DNA of 64,000 nucleotides, from assembly GCF_048751585.1 (NCBI RefSeq), contig NZ_JAZHOB010000001.1, forward strand, positions 496,001-560,000, given 5' to 3'. Both the position numbers and the translations under genes were made by a program. This document shows positions 15,527-26,032 of this stretch, piece by piece. The notes below the pieces were generated by a model that saw only the letters and a list, made by a program, of their open reading frames with translations, was not told the DNA's origin and did no database searches. Position 1 is the stretch's first letter, and each line of letters opens with the position of its first letter. This DNA comes from G025836975 sp048751585. Its GTDB lineage: Bacteria; Pseudomonadota; Gammaproteobacteria; Burkholderiales; Burkholderiaceae_B.

Positions 15527-15566
15527 TTGATTCGTGATGCGCAACACACTACAATCATTTTATGAT
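15527..15566 (+). promoter_or_regulatory. higBA promoter with overlapping operator dyad
   Basis: TTGATT (15527-15532), a 17-bp spacer and TACAAT (15550-15555) place the transcript start at or next to the higB ATG (15562), so the mRNA would be leaderless or nearly so. The dyad ATCAT-TTT-ATGAT (15554-15566) overlaps the -10 box and the start codon and is a plausible HigA operator for autorepression. Confidence 0.6.
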
Positions 15567-15840
15567 CAAAAGTTTTCGGCACAAAGGCCTTCGTCGGCTG
15601 TTCGAAACAGGCAACACATCCGGCGTTCAAGCAAGCCATATCAAACGCCTTCGTCTACAACTGTCCGCCCTTGATACTGCACAGATTATCGAAGACATGA
15701 ACATTCCAGGGTTTAGGCTCCATCCCCTCAAGGGCGCAATGAAGGACCGCTGGTCAATCACCGTCAACGGAAATTGGCGCATCACCTTTGAGTTTGAGGA
15801 CGGAAATGCCTATGTACTGGGCTATGAGGACTATCACTGA
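15562..15840 (+). CDS. higB: HigB-type RelE-superfamily mRNA interferase toxin
   Basis: A 92-aa protein of the HigB/plasmid maintenance system killer family, a ribosome-dependent mRNA-cutting toxin. Recognisable parts are IKSFRHKGLRRLFETG at the N-terminus, the FRLHPLKGAMKDRWSITVNG central segment and the NWRITFEFEDGNAYVLGYEDYH end, with the basic and aromatic residues used by this fold (R in WRI, the terminal YEDYH). Toxin before antitoxin and the one-base overlap with higA (TGATG) are characteristic of higBA. It appears intact. Confidence 0.93.
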   Translation: MIKSFRHKGLRRLFETGNTSGVQASHIKRLRLQLSALDTAQIIEDMNIPGFRLHPLKGAMKDRWSITVNGNWRITFEFEDGNAYVLGYEDYH

Positions 15841-16133
15841 TGAACATGCACAATCCACCCCACCCCGGTGAATTTATCTCGGGCATCTATCTTGAGCCCA
15901 ACAATATCAGCGGGCGCGAACTCGCTCAAGCACTTGGCGTAGCCGCCTCTACCCTCAGCCGAGTACTCAACGGCACTTCTCGTGTCACGCCTGAAATGGC
16001 GCTTCGCCTTTCCAAGGCGCTTGGACGCAGCCCGGAAAGCTGGCTGTCCATGCAGGACGCTCACGACTTGTGGCTTGCTCGTCAGCACGTTAATTTGCAA
16101 GATGTCGACAAACTCCAATTCGCCGTGGCCTAG
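15840..16133 (+). CDS. higA: HigA-type XRE antitoxin
   Basis: A 97-aa antitoxin with the HigA opening HNPPHPGEFISGIYLEP and an XRE helix-turn-helix (SGRELAQALGVAASTLSRVL, about residues 25-44), then NGTSRVTPEMALRLSKALGR and a short C-terminal tail that would contact HigB. It neutralises HigB and normally represses the operon through a palindrome at the promoter; a matching dyad is present at 15554-15566. Start ATG 15840 shares one base with the higB stop. Confidence 0.93.
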   Translation: MNMHNPPHPGEFISGIYLEPNNISGRELAQALGVAASTLSRVLNGTSRVTPEMALRLSKALGRSPESWLSMQDAHDLWLARQHVNLQDVDKLQFAVA

Positions 16134-16154
16134 CACTCCTGGTTTCCAACCACC

Positions 16155-16195
16155 ATATTGAGATGCGTGTGCTTGAACCCGCCTGACGGCTCAAG
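16155..16195 (+). repeat. Direct repeat copy 2 (detached antitoxin 3' end)
   Basis: A second copy of 15461-15501 (35 of 41 bases identical) that still translates as HIEMRVLEPA-stop but has no antitoxin gene upstream; higA ends at 16133. It is a gene fragment left by recombination or insertion. Confidence 0.75.
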
Positions 16196-16262
16196 CATAT
16201 ACCAGCATTGGAACGGAACCCGCACAGGAAATGCCCTGTTCGTTTCCCGTTCGATTCATCCG

Positions 16263-16976
16263 TCAGGCTCCGAATGCCCCATCTATCGTGTGCATCGCTC
16301 CAGTCACGAAGCCGGCCTCCGGGCCCGCCAGCCATGCCACCATTGCCGCGACCTCTTCCGGCTGGCCGTGACGCTTGATGGCCATGAATCCATGCAGCAG
16401 ATCTTTCATCGGTCCATCGGCCCGATTCGCGTCCGTGTCGATGGGGCCCGGCTGAACGACGTTCACGGTGAGGCCGCGCGGACCGAAGTCACGCGCCAGG
16501 CCTCGAGCCATTCCCTGCAAAGCCGACTTGCTTAGTGCATACGCGGCCATGCCAGGCACGGGCATCCGGTCCCCGTTCACCGATCCGATGATGATGATTC
16601 GGCCACCTTGGGGCATACGGCGCGCCGCCTCGACAGATGCGTGATAAGGCGCATGCACATTGATTTTGAACAGGCGATCCACCGCATCGGGATCGAGCTC
16701 CAACGCGTCGCCGAAGATCGCGATTCCTGCATTCACCACCAGCACGTCCAGCGGGCCGCTGTCGCGCACCTGTGCAATGACCGCGTCCCGGTCGGCGCTG
16801 TCCGTCTGGACTGCCTTGCTGGCGGTCTCCGCAGCAAGCTCCTCGGCCGCTGTCCGGGACCCTGAATAGGTGAACGCCACGTTTGCGCCATCCGCCACAA
16901 AGCGCCGCACAATTGCCGCTCCAATCCCACGACTTCCGCCCAGCACCAGCACGGACTTTTTGTCGAACACAGCCAT
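16263..16976 (-). CDS. SDR-family oxidoreductase
   Basis: A 237-aa classical short-chain dehydrogenase. The cofactor loop LVLGGSRGIGAAIV lies near residue 10, NAGIAIFGDA near residue 78, and the catalytic YALSK (Tyr and Lys) near residue 145, then the PGPIDTDANR segment after the active site. The Ser of the triad sits in IIIIGSVNGD. The start at 16976 (MAVFDKK) was chosen over an upstream in-frame start because the promoter and operator lie immediately upstream of it. It diverges from a TetR regulator that likely represses it. The substrate is unknown; such pairs often answer to small aldehydes, ketones or antibiotics. Confidence 0.9.
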   Translation of the reverse strand: MAVFDKKSVLVLGGSRGIGAAIVRRFVADGANVAFTYSGSRTAAEELAAETASKAVQTDSADRDAVIAQVRDSGPLDVLVVNAGIAIFGDALELDPDAVDRLFKINVHAPYHASVEAARRMPQGGRIIIIGSVNGDRMPVPGMAAYALSKSALQGMARGLARDFGPRGLTVNVVQPGPIDTDANRADGPMKDLLHGFMAIKRHGQPEEVAAMVAWLAGPEAGFVTGAMHTIDGAFGA

Positions 16977-16997
16977 CAAACACCTCTGGATTAAATA

Positions 16998-17061
16998 TGT
17001 AGGAAACACTACAATAAACGAAACGACAACGATGTCAAGTATTTTTATAGTTATGACTACA
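16998..17061. promoter_or_regulatory. Divergent SDR/TetR promoter region with two operators
   Basis: Two sites share the form TGTAG-N6-CTACA: 16998-17013 (TGTAGGAAACACTACA, perfect) and 17046-17061 (TATAGTTATGACTACA, one mismatch). The first covers the minus-strand -10 (TATTGT, 17016-17011) of a strong SDR promoter whose -35 is TTGACA (17038-17033, 16-bp spacer). The second spans the TetR start codon at 17053. This layout predicts repression of both genes by the TetR protein. Confidence 0.75.
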
Positions 17062-17643
17062 AAATTAGCCCGACCCAGAGGCCGCCCGCGCAAATTCGAT
17101 GTTGATGAGGCCATCGCGACCGCTCAAAGCCTGTTCCATTCCCGAGGTTATGAGGCAGTCAGCGTCTCGGACGTGACCGAAACGCTGGGCATCAACACGC
17201 CCAGCTTCTATTCGGCCTTCCGAAGCAAGGCTGGCCTTTACGAGCGGGTCATCAACCGGTATGCGGACCACGGAGCTGTTCCGCTTGCCGATATTCTGCG
17301 CCCTGACCGTCCAGTGGCCGACTGCATCATTGCGATGCTTGAAGAAGCGGCACGCCGCTATGCCACCGACCCTGCCGCCACCGGATGCATAGTGCTGGAG
17401 GGATGCCGTTGCAACGACGAAGAAGCCCGTGATCTTGCACGCGCTGCGCATGGTGCTGCCGCTGAGGTCATCCGCAGCTACATCGCCGCCCGACACCCCT
17501 CGGATGCGGCGCAACTTACGGAGTACATCAGCACGCTGATGATAGGCCTTTCCGCACAGGCGCGCGCCGGAAAGGGATTGGACACCCTTCTTGAAACCGT
17601 ACGAGTAGCCAGCTACGCCATCGCAGCTGCCCTGCGCGCGTGA
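17053..17643 (+). CDS. TetR/AcrR-family regulator
   Basis: A 196-aa repressor. The N-terminal basic arm RPRGRPRKFDVDEAI leads into the TetR helix-turn-helix (VSVSDVTETLGINTPSFYSA near residues 35-54, then FRSKAGLYERVI). The C-terminal ligand domain resembles the TetR_C branch common in regulators next to SDRs (ATGCIVLEGCRCNDEEARDL, containing two cysteines). ATG 17053 was chosen over a more upstream in-frame start because the family begins at this basic arm. It faces the SDR gene, with two matching operators between them. Confidence 0.9.
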   Translation: MTTKLARPRGRPRKFDVDEAIATAQSLFHSRGYEAVSVSDVTETLGINTPSFYSAFRSKAGLYERVINRYADHGAVPLADILRPDRPVADCIIAMLEEAARRYATDPAATGCIVLEGCRCNDEEARDLARAAHGAAAEVIRSYIAARHPSDAAQLTEYISTLMIGLSAQARAGKGLDTLLETVRVASYAIAAALRA

Positions 17644-17657
17644 CATCGGCTGTCAAG

Positions 17658-17688
17658 CCGGCCCGGCACCGCTGTGCCGCCGGGCCGG
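17658..17688. terminator. GC-rich hairpin between convergent tetR and maeB
   Basis: CCGGCCCGGC (17658-17667) pairs exactly with GCCGGGCCGG (17679-17688) around an 11-nt loop, followed by TTTC. The stem is strong but the U-run is short, so termination efficiency is uncertain. Confidence 0.55.
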
Positions 17689-17701
17689 TTTCACGCTTCG
17701 T

Positions 17702-19990
<2,289 letters not shown>

Positions 19991-20123
19991 AATCCTATGC
20001 TCTCCTGGTTGCGCATTCGCGCATTGATGATGAATTCATTCTACGCAGCAAACATAACCATATCATTTTAAATTTATATCGTTCTATAATATTTAACTTA
20101 TATTTCTTATTATTCAAGTTCTT

Positions 20124-21110
20124 ATGAGCACCTTTGAGGCCACAGACGTGGTGCGCAGGCTGACTGCCCGGCTGAAAATGCGCCATTTGCAGTTGCTGCT
20201 GCGCATCCAGCAGCATGGATCGCTGACGCGTGTGGCCGAGGAAATGTCCACCAGCCAGCCGGCCATCACCAATGCCCTGGCCGAGGTCGAAGGCATGTTC
20301 GGCGCGGCGCTCTTCGATCGGTCGGCACGCGGAATGGCGCCCACCGCGCTTGGAAAAGTGGCGTTGGCCCGCGCGCAGGCCATGATCAACGACCTGGGCC
20401 ACCTGGTGCGCGACATGGAAACGGTTGCAACAGGAAACGCCGCCCACCTGCATATTGGCGTCATACCCTTTATTTCGGGGCAGATGCTTTCCGCGGCCGT
20501 GCAGCGCACTCTGCCCGAAGGCGGCGGACGCCTGACCTTGACCATACACGAGGGGACCAGCGACCAGTTGGTGCAGCAACTGCGTGATCACACACTGGAT
20601 ATCGCCATCGGCCGGCCATCGACCACCGTGAATATCGATCAGTTGGAATTCGAAACCTTGTACGATCAGCAGCCCCGTCTGGTGGCTGGCCGGCGGCTTG
20701 CCGCGCAATTGGGCCGTCATCGCCTGAACTGGCGGCAATTGGCCCGGCTTGACTGGATCATGGGCGCGCCGGGCACACCCATACGCGAACAGGTCAGCGA
20801 CATCTTCCTGAAAGCGGGCGTGGCGCCGCCCACTCCCATTATCGAAAGCTATGCCACCAAGCTCATGGGCGAGCTGATTGTTTCCAGCGACAAGGCCGTA
20901 TCCATCGTGCCGGCGGACATCGCCGACGAGCTCGTGCGTATTGCGGGGGTCGCCATCGTCCCCTATTCGTTCGACTGGACCTTGCCGCCCATTGCTCTAT
21001 TCACGCGCCGCGAGGGCCCGAAGCCGGACGCCATACGGATGTTTGCCCAGGCGCTGCGGGTAGCCTGCAAGCAGGATCCCCATCTGAAAGAACGCCAGAC
21101 CGAATACTGA
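20124..21110 (+). CDS. LysR-family regulator
   Basis: A 328-aa LysR-type regulator. The N-terminal HTH (HGSLTRVAEEMSTSQPAITN, about residues 31-50) is followed by ALAEVEGMFGAALFDRSARG and a periplasmic-binding-like effector domain beginning at LHIGVIPFISG. It diverges from maeB over a very AT-rich 133-bp gap, so maeB control is possible, but LysR genes of this galactose/CbL-like branch often act elsewhere. It is followed after one base by the DUF3293 gene. The ligand cannot be predicted. Confidence 0.88.
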   Translation: MSTFEATDVVRRLTARLKMRHLQLLLRIQQHGSLTRVAEEMSTSQPAITNALAEVEGMFGAALFDRSARGMAPTALGKVALARAQAMINDLGHLVRDMETVATGNAAHLHIGVIPFISGQMLSAAVQRTLPEGGGRLTLTIHEGTSDQLVQQLRDHTLDIAIGRPSTTVNIDQLEFETLYDQQPRLVAGRRLAAQLGRHRLNWRQLARLDWIMGAPGTPIREQVSDIFLKAGVAPPTPIIESYATKLMGELIVSSDKAVSIVPADIADELVRIAGVAIVPYSFDWTLPPIALFTRREGPKPDAIRMFAQALRVACKQDPHLKERQTEY

Positions 21111-21111
21111 A

Positions 21112-21534
21112 ATGCGCAGCGACATCCCCGACACCATCGTCTCGGCATTCCAGGCAGCGCGGTATCTTGTGTTTGCGCCCGCCGGCACCATCACGCTACG
21201 CATCGGCCGGCACAACCCCGCCTTGCAAGGCCTGATGGCGGCACAGGGATGCCTGTCGACGGCAATATTGACGGCCTACAATCCCGGTGCTCGGCAGGCC
21301 GGCATCGCCGCAAACCGCCGCGTACAAAGGGCTTTATTGCAAGACGCTTCCGCGCTGGGCCTGCCTTGCTATTATGGCAGGAATCTGGCGGGCGACGGCG
21401 ATGGCCCGACGGAACCCACCGTGGCGATCCTGGGGGCTTCATTGCGGCAGGGATGCGGCCTGGCACGGCGCTACGGGCAATTGGCTTTCGTTTTCAGCAA
21501 GGAAGACGGCGTCCCCGAACTGCTGTGGCCCTGA
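21112..21534 (+). CDS. DUF3293 domain protein
   Basis: A 140-aa protein of the DUF3293 family, recognised from the ILTAYNPGARQAGIAANRRV segment (about residues 46-65), in which TAYNP-x(6-8)-N is the family hallmark. The rest alternates strands and helices (EPTVAILGASLRQGCGLARR, then GQLAFVFSKEDG). No function is established for the family. It starts one base after the LysR stop, so the two are cotranscribed, and it precedes bioB. Confidence 0.78.
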   Translation: MRSDIPDTIVSAFQAARYLVFAPAGTITLRIGRHNPALQGLMAAQGCLSTAILTAYNPGARQAGIAANRRVQRALLQDASALGLPCYYGRNLAGDGDGPTEPTVAILGASLRQGCGLARRYGQLAFVFSKEDGVPELLWP

Positions 21535-21772
21535 CGCCCACCCGACTGAGCGCAAGACGCGTGCTTTAATCCCGCCGTCACAAAACGAAACAAAATTCAC
21601 CGCCAGGCCATTTGCGCCACCTTCCATATCGGATAGGCTGAATTGCACGATATTCGCTCAACTGTCGCTCAATTTCGCCCAATTTCAAGCCTATAGCCTC
21701 CAACCATCCTCTTGCTCTCCTGGAATGGCAGCCCTACCATGCGGCCATTGTTCGCCAACTCAGGTACGAGCC

Positions 21773-22789
21773 GTGTCGCCAGAAACATCTCATTCCTCTC
21801 CCCATCCCGCCTCGACGTGGACCGTCGGCCGCATCCTTGGCCTATACGAGCTTCCCCTGCTTGATCTCCTGCTGCAGGCCCAGGATATCCACCGCCGGCA
21901 TCATCCGGCCAATGCCGTGCAATTGTCCAGCCTGCTATCCGTGAAGACCGGCGCCTGTCCCGAGGATTGCGCGTATTGCCCTCAATCGTCTCGCTATGAC
22001 ACGGATCTTCAGGACGAAGCCCTGATGCCGCTGGAAGAAGTGCTGCAAGCCGCCCGGGAAGCAAAGGAAAGCGGCGCGCAGCGTTTCTGCATGGGCGCGG
22101 CATGGCGCTCGCCGACAGCCCGCCAAGTGGATGCCATCGTGGACATGGTGGCCGCGGTCAAGGCCATGGGCCTGGAAACCTGCGTCACGCTGGGCATGCT
22201 CAAGGATGGCCAGGCCGAGCGGCTGCGCGATGCGGGGCTGGACTACTACAATCACAACCTGGATACCTCGCCCGAGTTCTACGGCAGCATCATTTCCACC
22301 CGCGGCTATCAGGACCGGCTGGATACGCTGGCGCGCGTGCGCGCCGCCGGCGTGAATGTATGCTGCGGCGGCATCGTCGGCATGGGGGAATCGCGGGGCG
22401 AGCGCGCCGGCCTGATTGCCCAGCTTGCCAATCTGTCGCCCCACCCGGAATCCGTACCGATCAACAACCTGGTCAAAGTACCGGGCACGCCGCTGGCCGG
22501 AGCAGCCGATATCGACCCCTTCGAGTTCGTGCGCACCATCGCCGTGGCACGCATCACCATGCCCGGGGCGGTGGTCAGGCTTTCCGCCGGCCGCGAGGCG
22601 ATGAGCGACGAGCTGCAGGCCCTGTGCTTCATGGCCGGCGCCAACTCGATTTTCTATGGCGACAGGCTGCTTACCACCGGCAATCCGCAGGCGGCGCAGG
22701 ACAAGCTTCTCTTCGAGCGCCTGGGCCTGAGGCCCTCCGCCGGCGTACCGCTAGCCGCAACAGAAACCGAAACTGAAAGCGCACACTAA
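21773..22789 (+). CDS. bioB: Biotin synthase
   Basis: A radical-SAM enzyme that inserts sulfur into dethiobiotin. The SAM-binding cluster motif CPEDCAYCPQSSRY supplies the C-x3-C-x2-C cysteines. Other landmarks are RFCMGAAWRSP (ligand of the auxiliary cluster), YYNHNLDTSPEFY, VCCGGIVGMGE and NNLVKVPGTPL. GTG 21773 (338 aa) was chosen because an AGG-containing ribosome site precedes it and the WTVGRILGLYELPLLDLL family start follows soon after. ATG 21725 (354 aa) is the alternative. No other biotin genes are in the window. EamA follows 22 bp downstream. Confidence 0.93.
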   Translation: MSPETSHSSPHPASTWTVGRILGLYELPLLDLLLQAQDIHRRHHPANAVQLSSLLSVKTGACPEDCAYCPQSSRYDTDLQDEALMPLEEVLQAAREAKESGAQRFCMGAAWRSPTARQVDAIVDMVAAVKAMGLETCVTLGMLKDGQAERLRDAGLDYYNHNLDTSPEFYGSIISTRGYQDRLDTLARVRAAGVNVCCGGIVGMGESRGERAGLIAQLANLSPHPESVPINNLVKVPGTPLAGAADIDPFEFVRTIAVARITMPGAVVRLSAGREAMSDELQALCFMAGANSIFYGDRLLTTGNPQAAQDKLLFERLGLRPSAGVPLAATETETESAH

Positions 22790-22811
22790 TTTTCCGGAGC
22801 CCGGCCAAGAT

Positions 22812-23660
22812 ATGTATACCCTGATCATAAGCATTGCCTGCAGCGTCGCCGTATCGGTGCTGCTGAAGATAGCCCGACGCCGGAATCTGCAGATAGACCA
22901 GGCCATTGCCGTGAACTACGTGGTTGCGGCCAGCCTGTGCCTGCTCATATTACGGCCACAGCCCGCGGCACTGCTCAATCCCAGCACGCCATGGTGGGTG
23001 CTGATTGCCCTGGGCGTGCTGCTGCCATCGATTTTTCTGGCCATGGCGGGCGCCGTTCGCCACGCCGGCATCGTATTAAGCGACGCCGCTCAACGGCTGT
23101 CCCTGTTCATACCCTTGATTGCGGCCTTCGTCCTGTTCGGAGAAGCCGCATCCGGCGGCAAGCTGGCCGGCATCATCGTGGCGCTGATCGCCCTGGGATG
23201 CCTGCTGTACCGACCCAGGCCGCAGGAAGGCTCCGGCGAAGCCGGAAAAACCATTGCCTTGCTGCTGGCCGTGTGGGTGGGCTACGGCACCATAGACATC
23301 CTGTTCAAACAGATGGCCAAGAGCGGCGCCGTATTTTCCAGCAGTCTGTTCGCCGCCTTCACCCTGGCGGGCATCCTGATCTTTCTTTACCTGATCGCCA
23401 GGCGCAGCGTGTGGCAGTTGCGCAATGTCGTCGCGGGCGTGGTGCTGGGCCTGCTGAATTTCGGCAATATCTATTTCTACATCCGGGCGCACCAGGTGTT
23501 TCCCGAGAACCCGACGCTGGTTTTCTCGGCCATGAACATCGGAGTCATTTCGCTGGGCACCCTGGTCGGCGCGGGCTTCTTCAAAGAGAAGCTACGCTGG
23601 GTCAACGCTCTTGGGATCCTTCTGGCCATCACCGCCATCGTGATCCTGATTCCCCGCTAA
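22812..23660 (+). CDS. EamA/DMT-superfamily transporter
   Basis: A 282-aa membrane protein of about ten hydrophobic helices in two five-helix repeats, the drug/metabolite transporter layout. Characteristic pieces are IDQAIAVNYVVAASLCLLIL in repeat 1 and VGYGTIDILFKQMAKSG in repeat 2, ending with GILLAITAIVILIPR. The exported metabolite cannot be told. The gene follows bioB closely, which may only reflect operon structure. Its final 69 bases overlap the 3' end of the convergent MFS gene. Confidence 0.87.
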   Translation: MYTLIISIACSVAVSVLLKIARRRNLQIDQAIAVNYVVAASLCLLILRPQPAALLNPSTPWWVLIALGVLLPSIFLAMAGAVRHAGIVLSDAAQRLSLFIPLIAAFVLFGEAASGGKLAGIIVALIALGCLLYRPRPQEGSGEAGKTIALLLAVWVGYGTIDILFKQMAKSGAVFSSSLFAAFTLAGILIFLYLIARRSVWQLRNVVAGVVLGLLNFGNIYFYIRAHQVFPENPTLVFSAMNIGVISLGTLVGAGFFKEKLRWVNALGILLAITAIVILIPR

Positions 23661-24932
23661 GACCTCTTCATCGACCGGCTCGAACGACACGTCGCTTTCC
23701 ACATCGACCCGGGGATCCAGGGCGGCCACGACGTTCGAGCTTTGCAGGCTGTCGGACATGGGCACGAAGTGCGTGGGCGCATCCTGGCTGAGGTTGGCGC
23801 CGGTAACGCGCTGCGGCCGAATCACCAGGACCAGCACGGCGGCGCAGGCCGAGACGAAGACGAAGTACATGCTGACTTCCAGTTCGCGCATCAACAGGCC
23901 CGCCAGCAGCGGTCCCACACAGGCGCCCAGGCCGTAAACCATGTACAGGATTGCGCTTAGACCCACCCTGCGTTCCTGGTCGACGTTGTCGTTGGCGAAA
24001 GCGGCGCCAAGAGGGTATAGCGTGAACTGCAATACGCCGAACGCGCAGGAAAAAAGCAGCAGTGCCCAGAACGGAAAAACCCACCATCCCCACAAAGGCA
24101 CGGCCAGCAGGAACAGTATGCAGGCGTTCACCCGTATCATGCCGACGCGGCTGATGCGGTCGGCCAGCCAGCCCAGCGGCCATTGCGCCACCAGGCCGGT
24201 CGCCACCGAGGCGGCCAGGAATACCGCCACCTGGCTATTGGACAAGCCCTGCTTCAACGCATACACGGGCGCCAGGCCGTAGAAAGCGCCAGTCAGCGTA
24301 CCCGCCACGAACAGGACGGTCAGCGACATGGGCACCCGGGCCACGTAGTACTTGGCCTGTATGGGCGCCGGCACTTGCAGCGCCGGGTGCAGGCGGCGCG
24401 TCAGGGCGACGGGCACCAGGCACAGCGCCGAACAGATGGCGGCAAAAATAAGCGGTTCATAATTCAGCGTCGGGAAGAGCGTCAGGGACAACTGCCCCAA
24501 TACCGTGCCGGTGCTGGAGAAGACCATGTAGAAGGCGAAGACGCGGCCGCGCTGATGGTTTTCGGTCTGCTCGTTCAGCCAGCTTTCCAGCACCATGAAT
24601 TGGGTGACCATGGCGATGCCGGCAATGAAGCGGAATCCCAGCCATATCCAGAGATTGTCCAGCAGGGCCAGCACCAGGACGGTGATCGTGACAATGGCGG
24701 CGGTGGCCGCATAGGCGCGTATATGGCCTACTTGTATGATGATCTTGTGGCCGATACGCGCGCCGAATACCAGGCCCAGGTAGTACACGGCGATCAGGCC
24801 GCCGACCCAAAGCTCGGATACGGACTGCGCCGTCAGGCGTAAGCCCATATAGGTATTGAAGAGTCCGGAACCGACCAGCAACAGCAGGGTGGCAAGATAA
24901 AGCGAAGAAAACGCCGCCAGCATTTGTATCAT
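23592..24932 (-). CDS. MFS transporter (YcaD-like)
   Basis: A 446-aa major facilitator protein with twelve hydrophobic helices. The N-terminal half has GSGLFNTYMGLRL and the RFIAGIAMVTQFMVLESWLN signature seen in YcaD-type carriers. The second half starts near ARVPMSLTVLFVAGTLTGAF. The C-terminal ~60 residues are hydrophilic and acidic (DPRVDVESDVSFEPVDEEVL) and their coding sequence runs antisense through the end of the EamA gene. That tail is longer than usual; a frameshift or stop loss near 23660 is possible. The substrate is unknown. Confidence 0.87.
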   Translation of the reverse strand: MIQMLAAFSSLYLATLLLLVGSGLFNTYMGLRLTAQSVSELWVGGLIAVYYLGLVFGARIGHKIIIQVGHIRAYAATAAIVTITVLVLALLDNLWIWLGFRFIAGIAMVTQFMVLESWLNEQTENHQRGRVFAFYMVFSSTGTVLGQLSLTLFPTLNYEPLIFAAICSALCLVPVALTRRLHPALQVPAPIQAKYYVARVPMSLTVLFVAGTLTGAFYGLAPVYALKQGLSNSQVAVFLAASVATGLVAQWPLGWLADRISRVGMIRVNACILFLLAVPLWGWWVFPFWALLLFSCAFGVLQFTLYPLGAAFANDNVDQERRVGLSAILYMVYGLGACVGPLLAGLLMRELEVSMYFVFVSACAAVLVLVIRPQRVTGANLSQDAPTHFVPMSDSLQSSNVVAALDPRVDVESDVSFEPVDEEVLAGNQDHDGGDGQKDPKSVDPA

Positions 24933-24959
24933 GGGTGATTCCAGACTTTGCCGCCAGGC

Positions 24960-25466
24960 TTAGCCCAATTGTTCCAGCAGGGTCTTAGCGTCGCTGACCT
25001 CGTATTGGCCGGCTTTCTCGATGTTCAGCTTCTTGACCACGCCATCCTGCAGCAAGGCGGAATAGCGCTGCGAACGCACGCCCATGCCGCGAGCCGTCAG
25101 ATCCAGCTCCAGGCCCATGGCCCGCGTCCAGTTGGCGCTGCCGTCGGCCATCATGCGAACCTTGCCGTCGACGCCCTGGTCGCGCCCCCAGGCGCCCATG
25201 ACGAAGGGGTCGTTGACCGCCACGCACCAGATTTCGTCGACGCCCTTGGCCTTCAATTGATCGTGCAGCTCGATATAGCCGGGCAGATGCTTGGCGGAGC
25301 AGGTCGGGGTGAACGCGCCGGGAAGGGCGAACAGCGCAATCGTCTTGCCCTTGACCAGATCGGCCACCTGAAAATTGTTCGGTCCGATGGCGCAGGATTC
25401 GGTGGCCGTTTCGATGAACTCGCCCAAGGTGCCGTCGGGCACCTTATCGCCAACCTGAATAGACAT
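24960..25466 (-). CDS. Peroxiredoxin (Prx5-like)
   Basis: A 168-aa thiol peroxidase of the Prx5 group, which reduces hydrogen peroxide and organic peroxides in the cytosol. The peroxidatic cysteine lies in PGAFTPTCSAKHLPGY (near residue 49), with the supporting Pro, Thr and Arg residues typical of the fold (DLTARGMGVRSQRYS). No second conserved cysteine in the usual resolving position stands out apart from C28 and C73. ATG 25466 matches the family start (MSIQVGDKVPDGTL); the longer upstream extension is not conserved in style. Confidence 0.92.
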   Translation of the reverse strand: MSIQVGDKVPDGTLGEFIETATESCAIGPNNFQVADLVKGKTIALFALPGAFTPTCSAKHLPGYIELHDQLKAKGVDEIWCVAVNDPFVMGAWGRDQGVDGKVRMMADGSANWTRAMGLELDLTARGMGVRSQRYSALLQDGVVKKLNIEKAGQYEVSDAKTLLEQLG

Positions 25467-25636
25467 AGTGTTCTCCGTTTTTATTGAAAGGGATGAAAGA
25501 GCCTTAATCATACGACGCCCAGGCGTCCCATGTTGCCAGGCACCACAGCTTGAAACAACTGCACACTTTTCCTTCATGCTGCCGCAATGTTTGTCCCCCA
25601 CAATGCAGCATCGACACGCCACCAAGGGGAGCCGAT

Positions 25637-26032
25637 TTGATACTACCTAAATTATCCGCCGCCATACTGTCGATGGCGATGCTGGGAAGCGCCTATGCCG
25701 CCTCCAGCCTGGAAAGCGACATTTCCCTGGACCAGTGGGTCATGATGTGCGGCGCGGCCAACGGGGCGGCCGATGCCGCCGGCGCCGATCCGATCGACCG
25801 GCAGGCCCACAGGCTGAATGTCCGTGATCACCTGATGCGCTATGCCCTGGAACAAGGGCTGGCCCTGGATGAATTCGACGCCCTGTTCGACCAGGGCATC
25901 ATCGAGGGCAAGCGGCTGCTGGCCCGGGGACGCAGCATCGACCCAGGCAAGCTGCAGTCGCTTATGCGAGGCTTCCTGCGCGACACCAACATTTCCTACC
26001 AGGACGTCAGGGACGCGCTGAATACCGTTTGA
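25637..26032 (+). CDS. Exported protein of unknown function
   Basis: A 131-aa protein. TTG 25637 was chosen because a strong ribosome site (AGGGGA) lies 6-7 bases upstream and the reading opens with a signal peptide (LPKLSAAILSMAMLGSAYA, cut before ASSLES). The mature ~110 residues are helical and acidic with a single-Cys WVMMCGAANGAADAAGADP segment. I do not recognise a family. It lies upstream of moaC in the same direction, 95 bp away, but need not be part of cofactor synthesis. Confidence 0.75.
   Translation: MILPKLSAAILSMAMLGSAYAASSLESDISLDQWVMMCGAANGAADAAGADPIDRQAHRLNVRDHLMRYALEQGLALDEFDALFDQGIIEGKRLLARGRSIDPGKLQSLMRGFLRDTNISYQDVRDALNTV

Noticed and set aside
16238..16253. Possible attachment-site copy of the tRNA-Asp 3' end (12615-12630)
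   Set aside because: Only 13 of 16 bases match and the CCA-proximal part is not repeated; no integrase is present, so island ends cannot be claimed from it.
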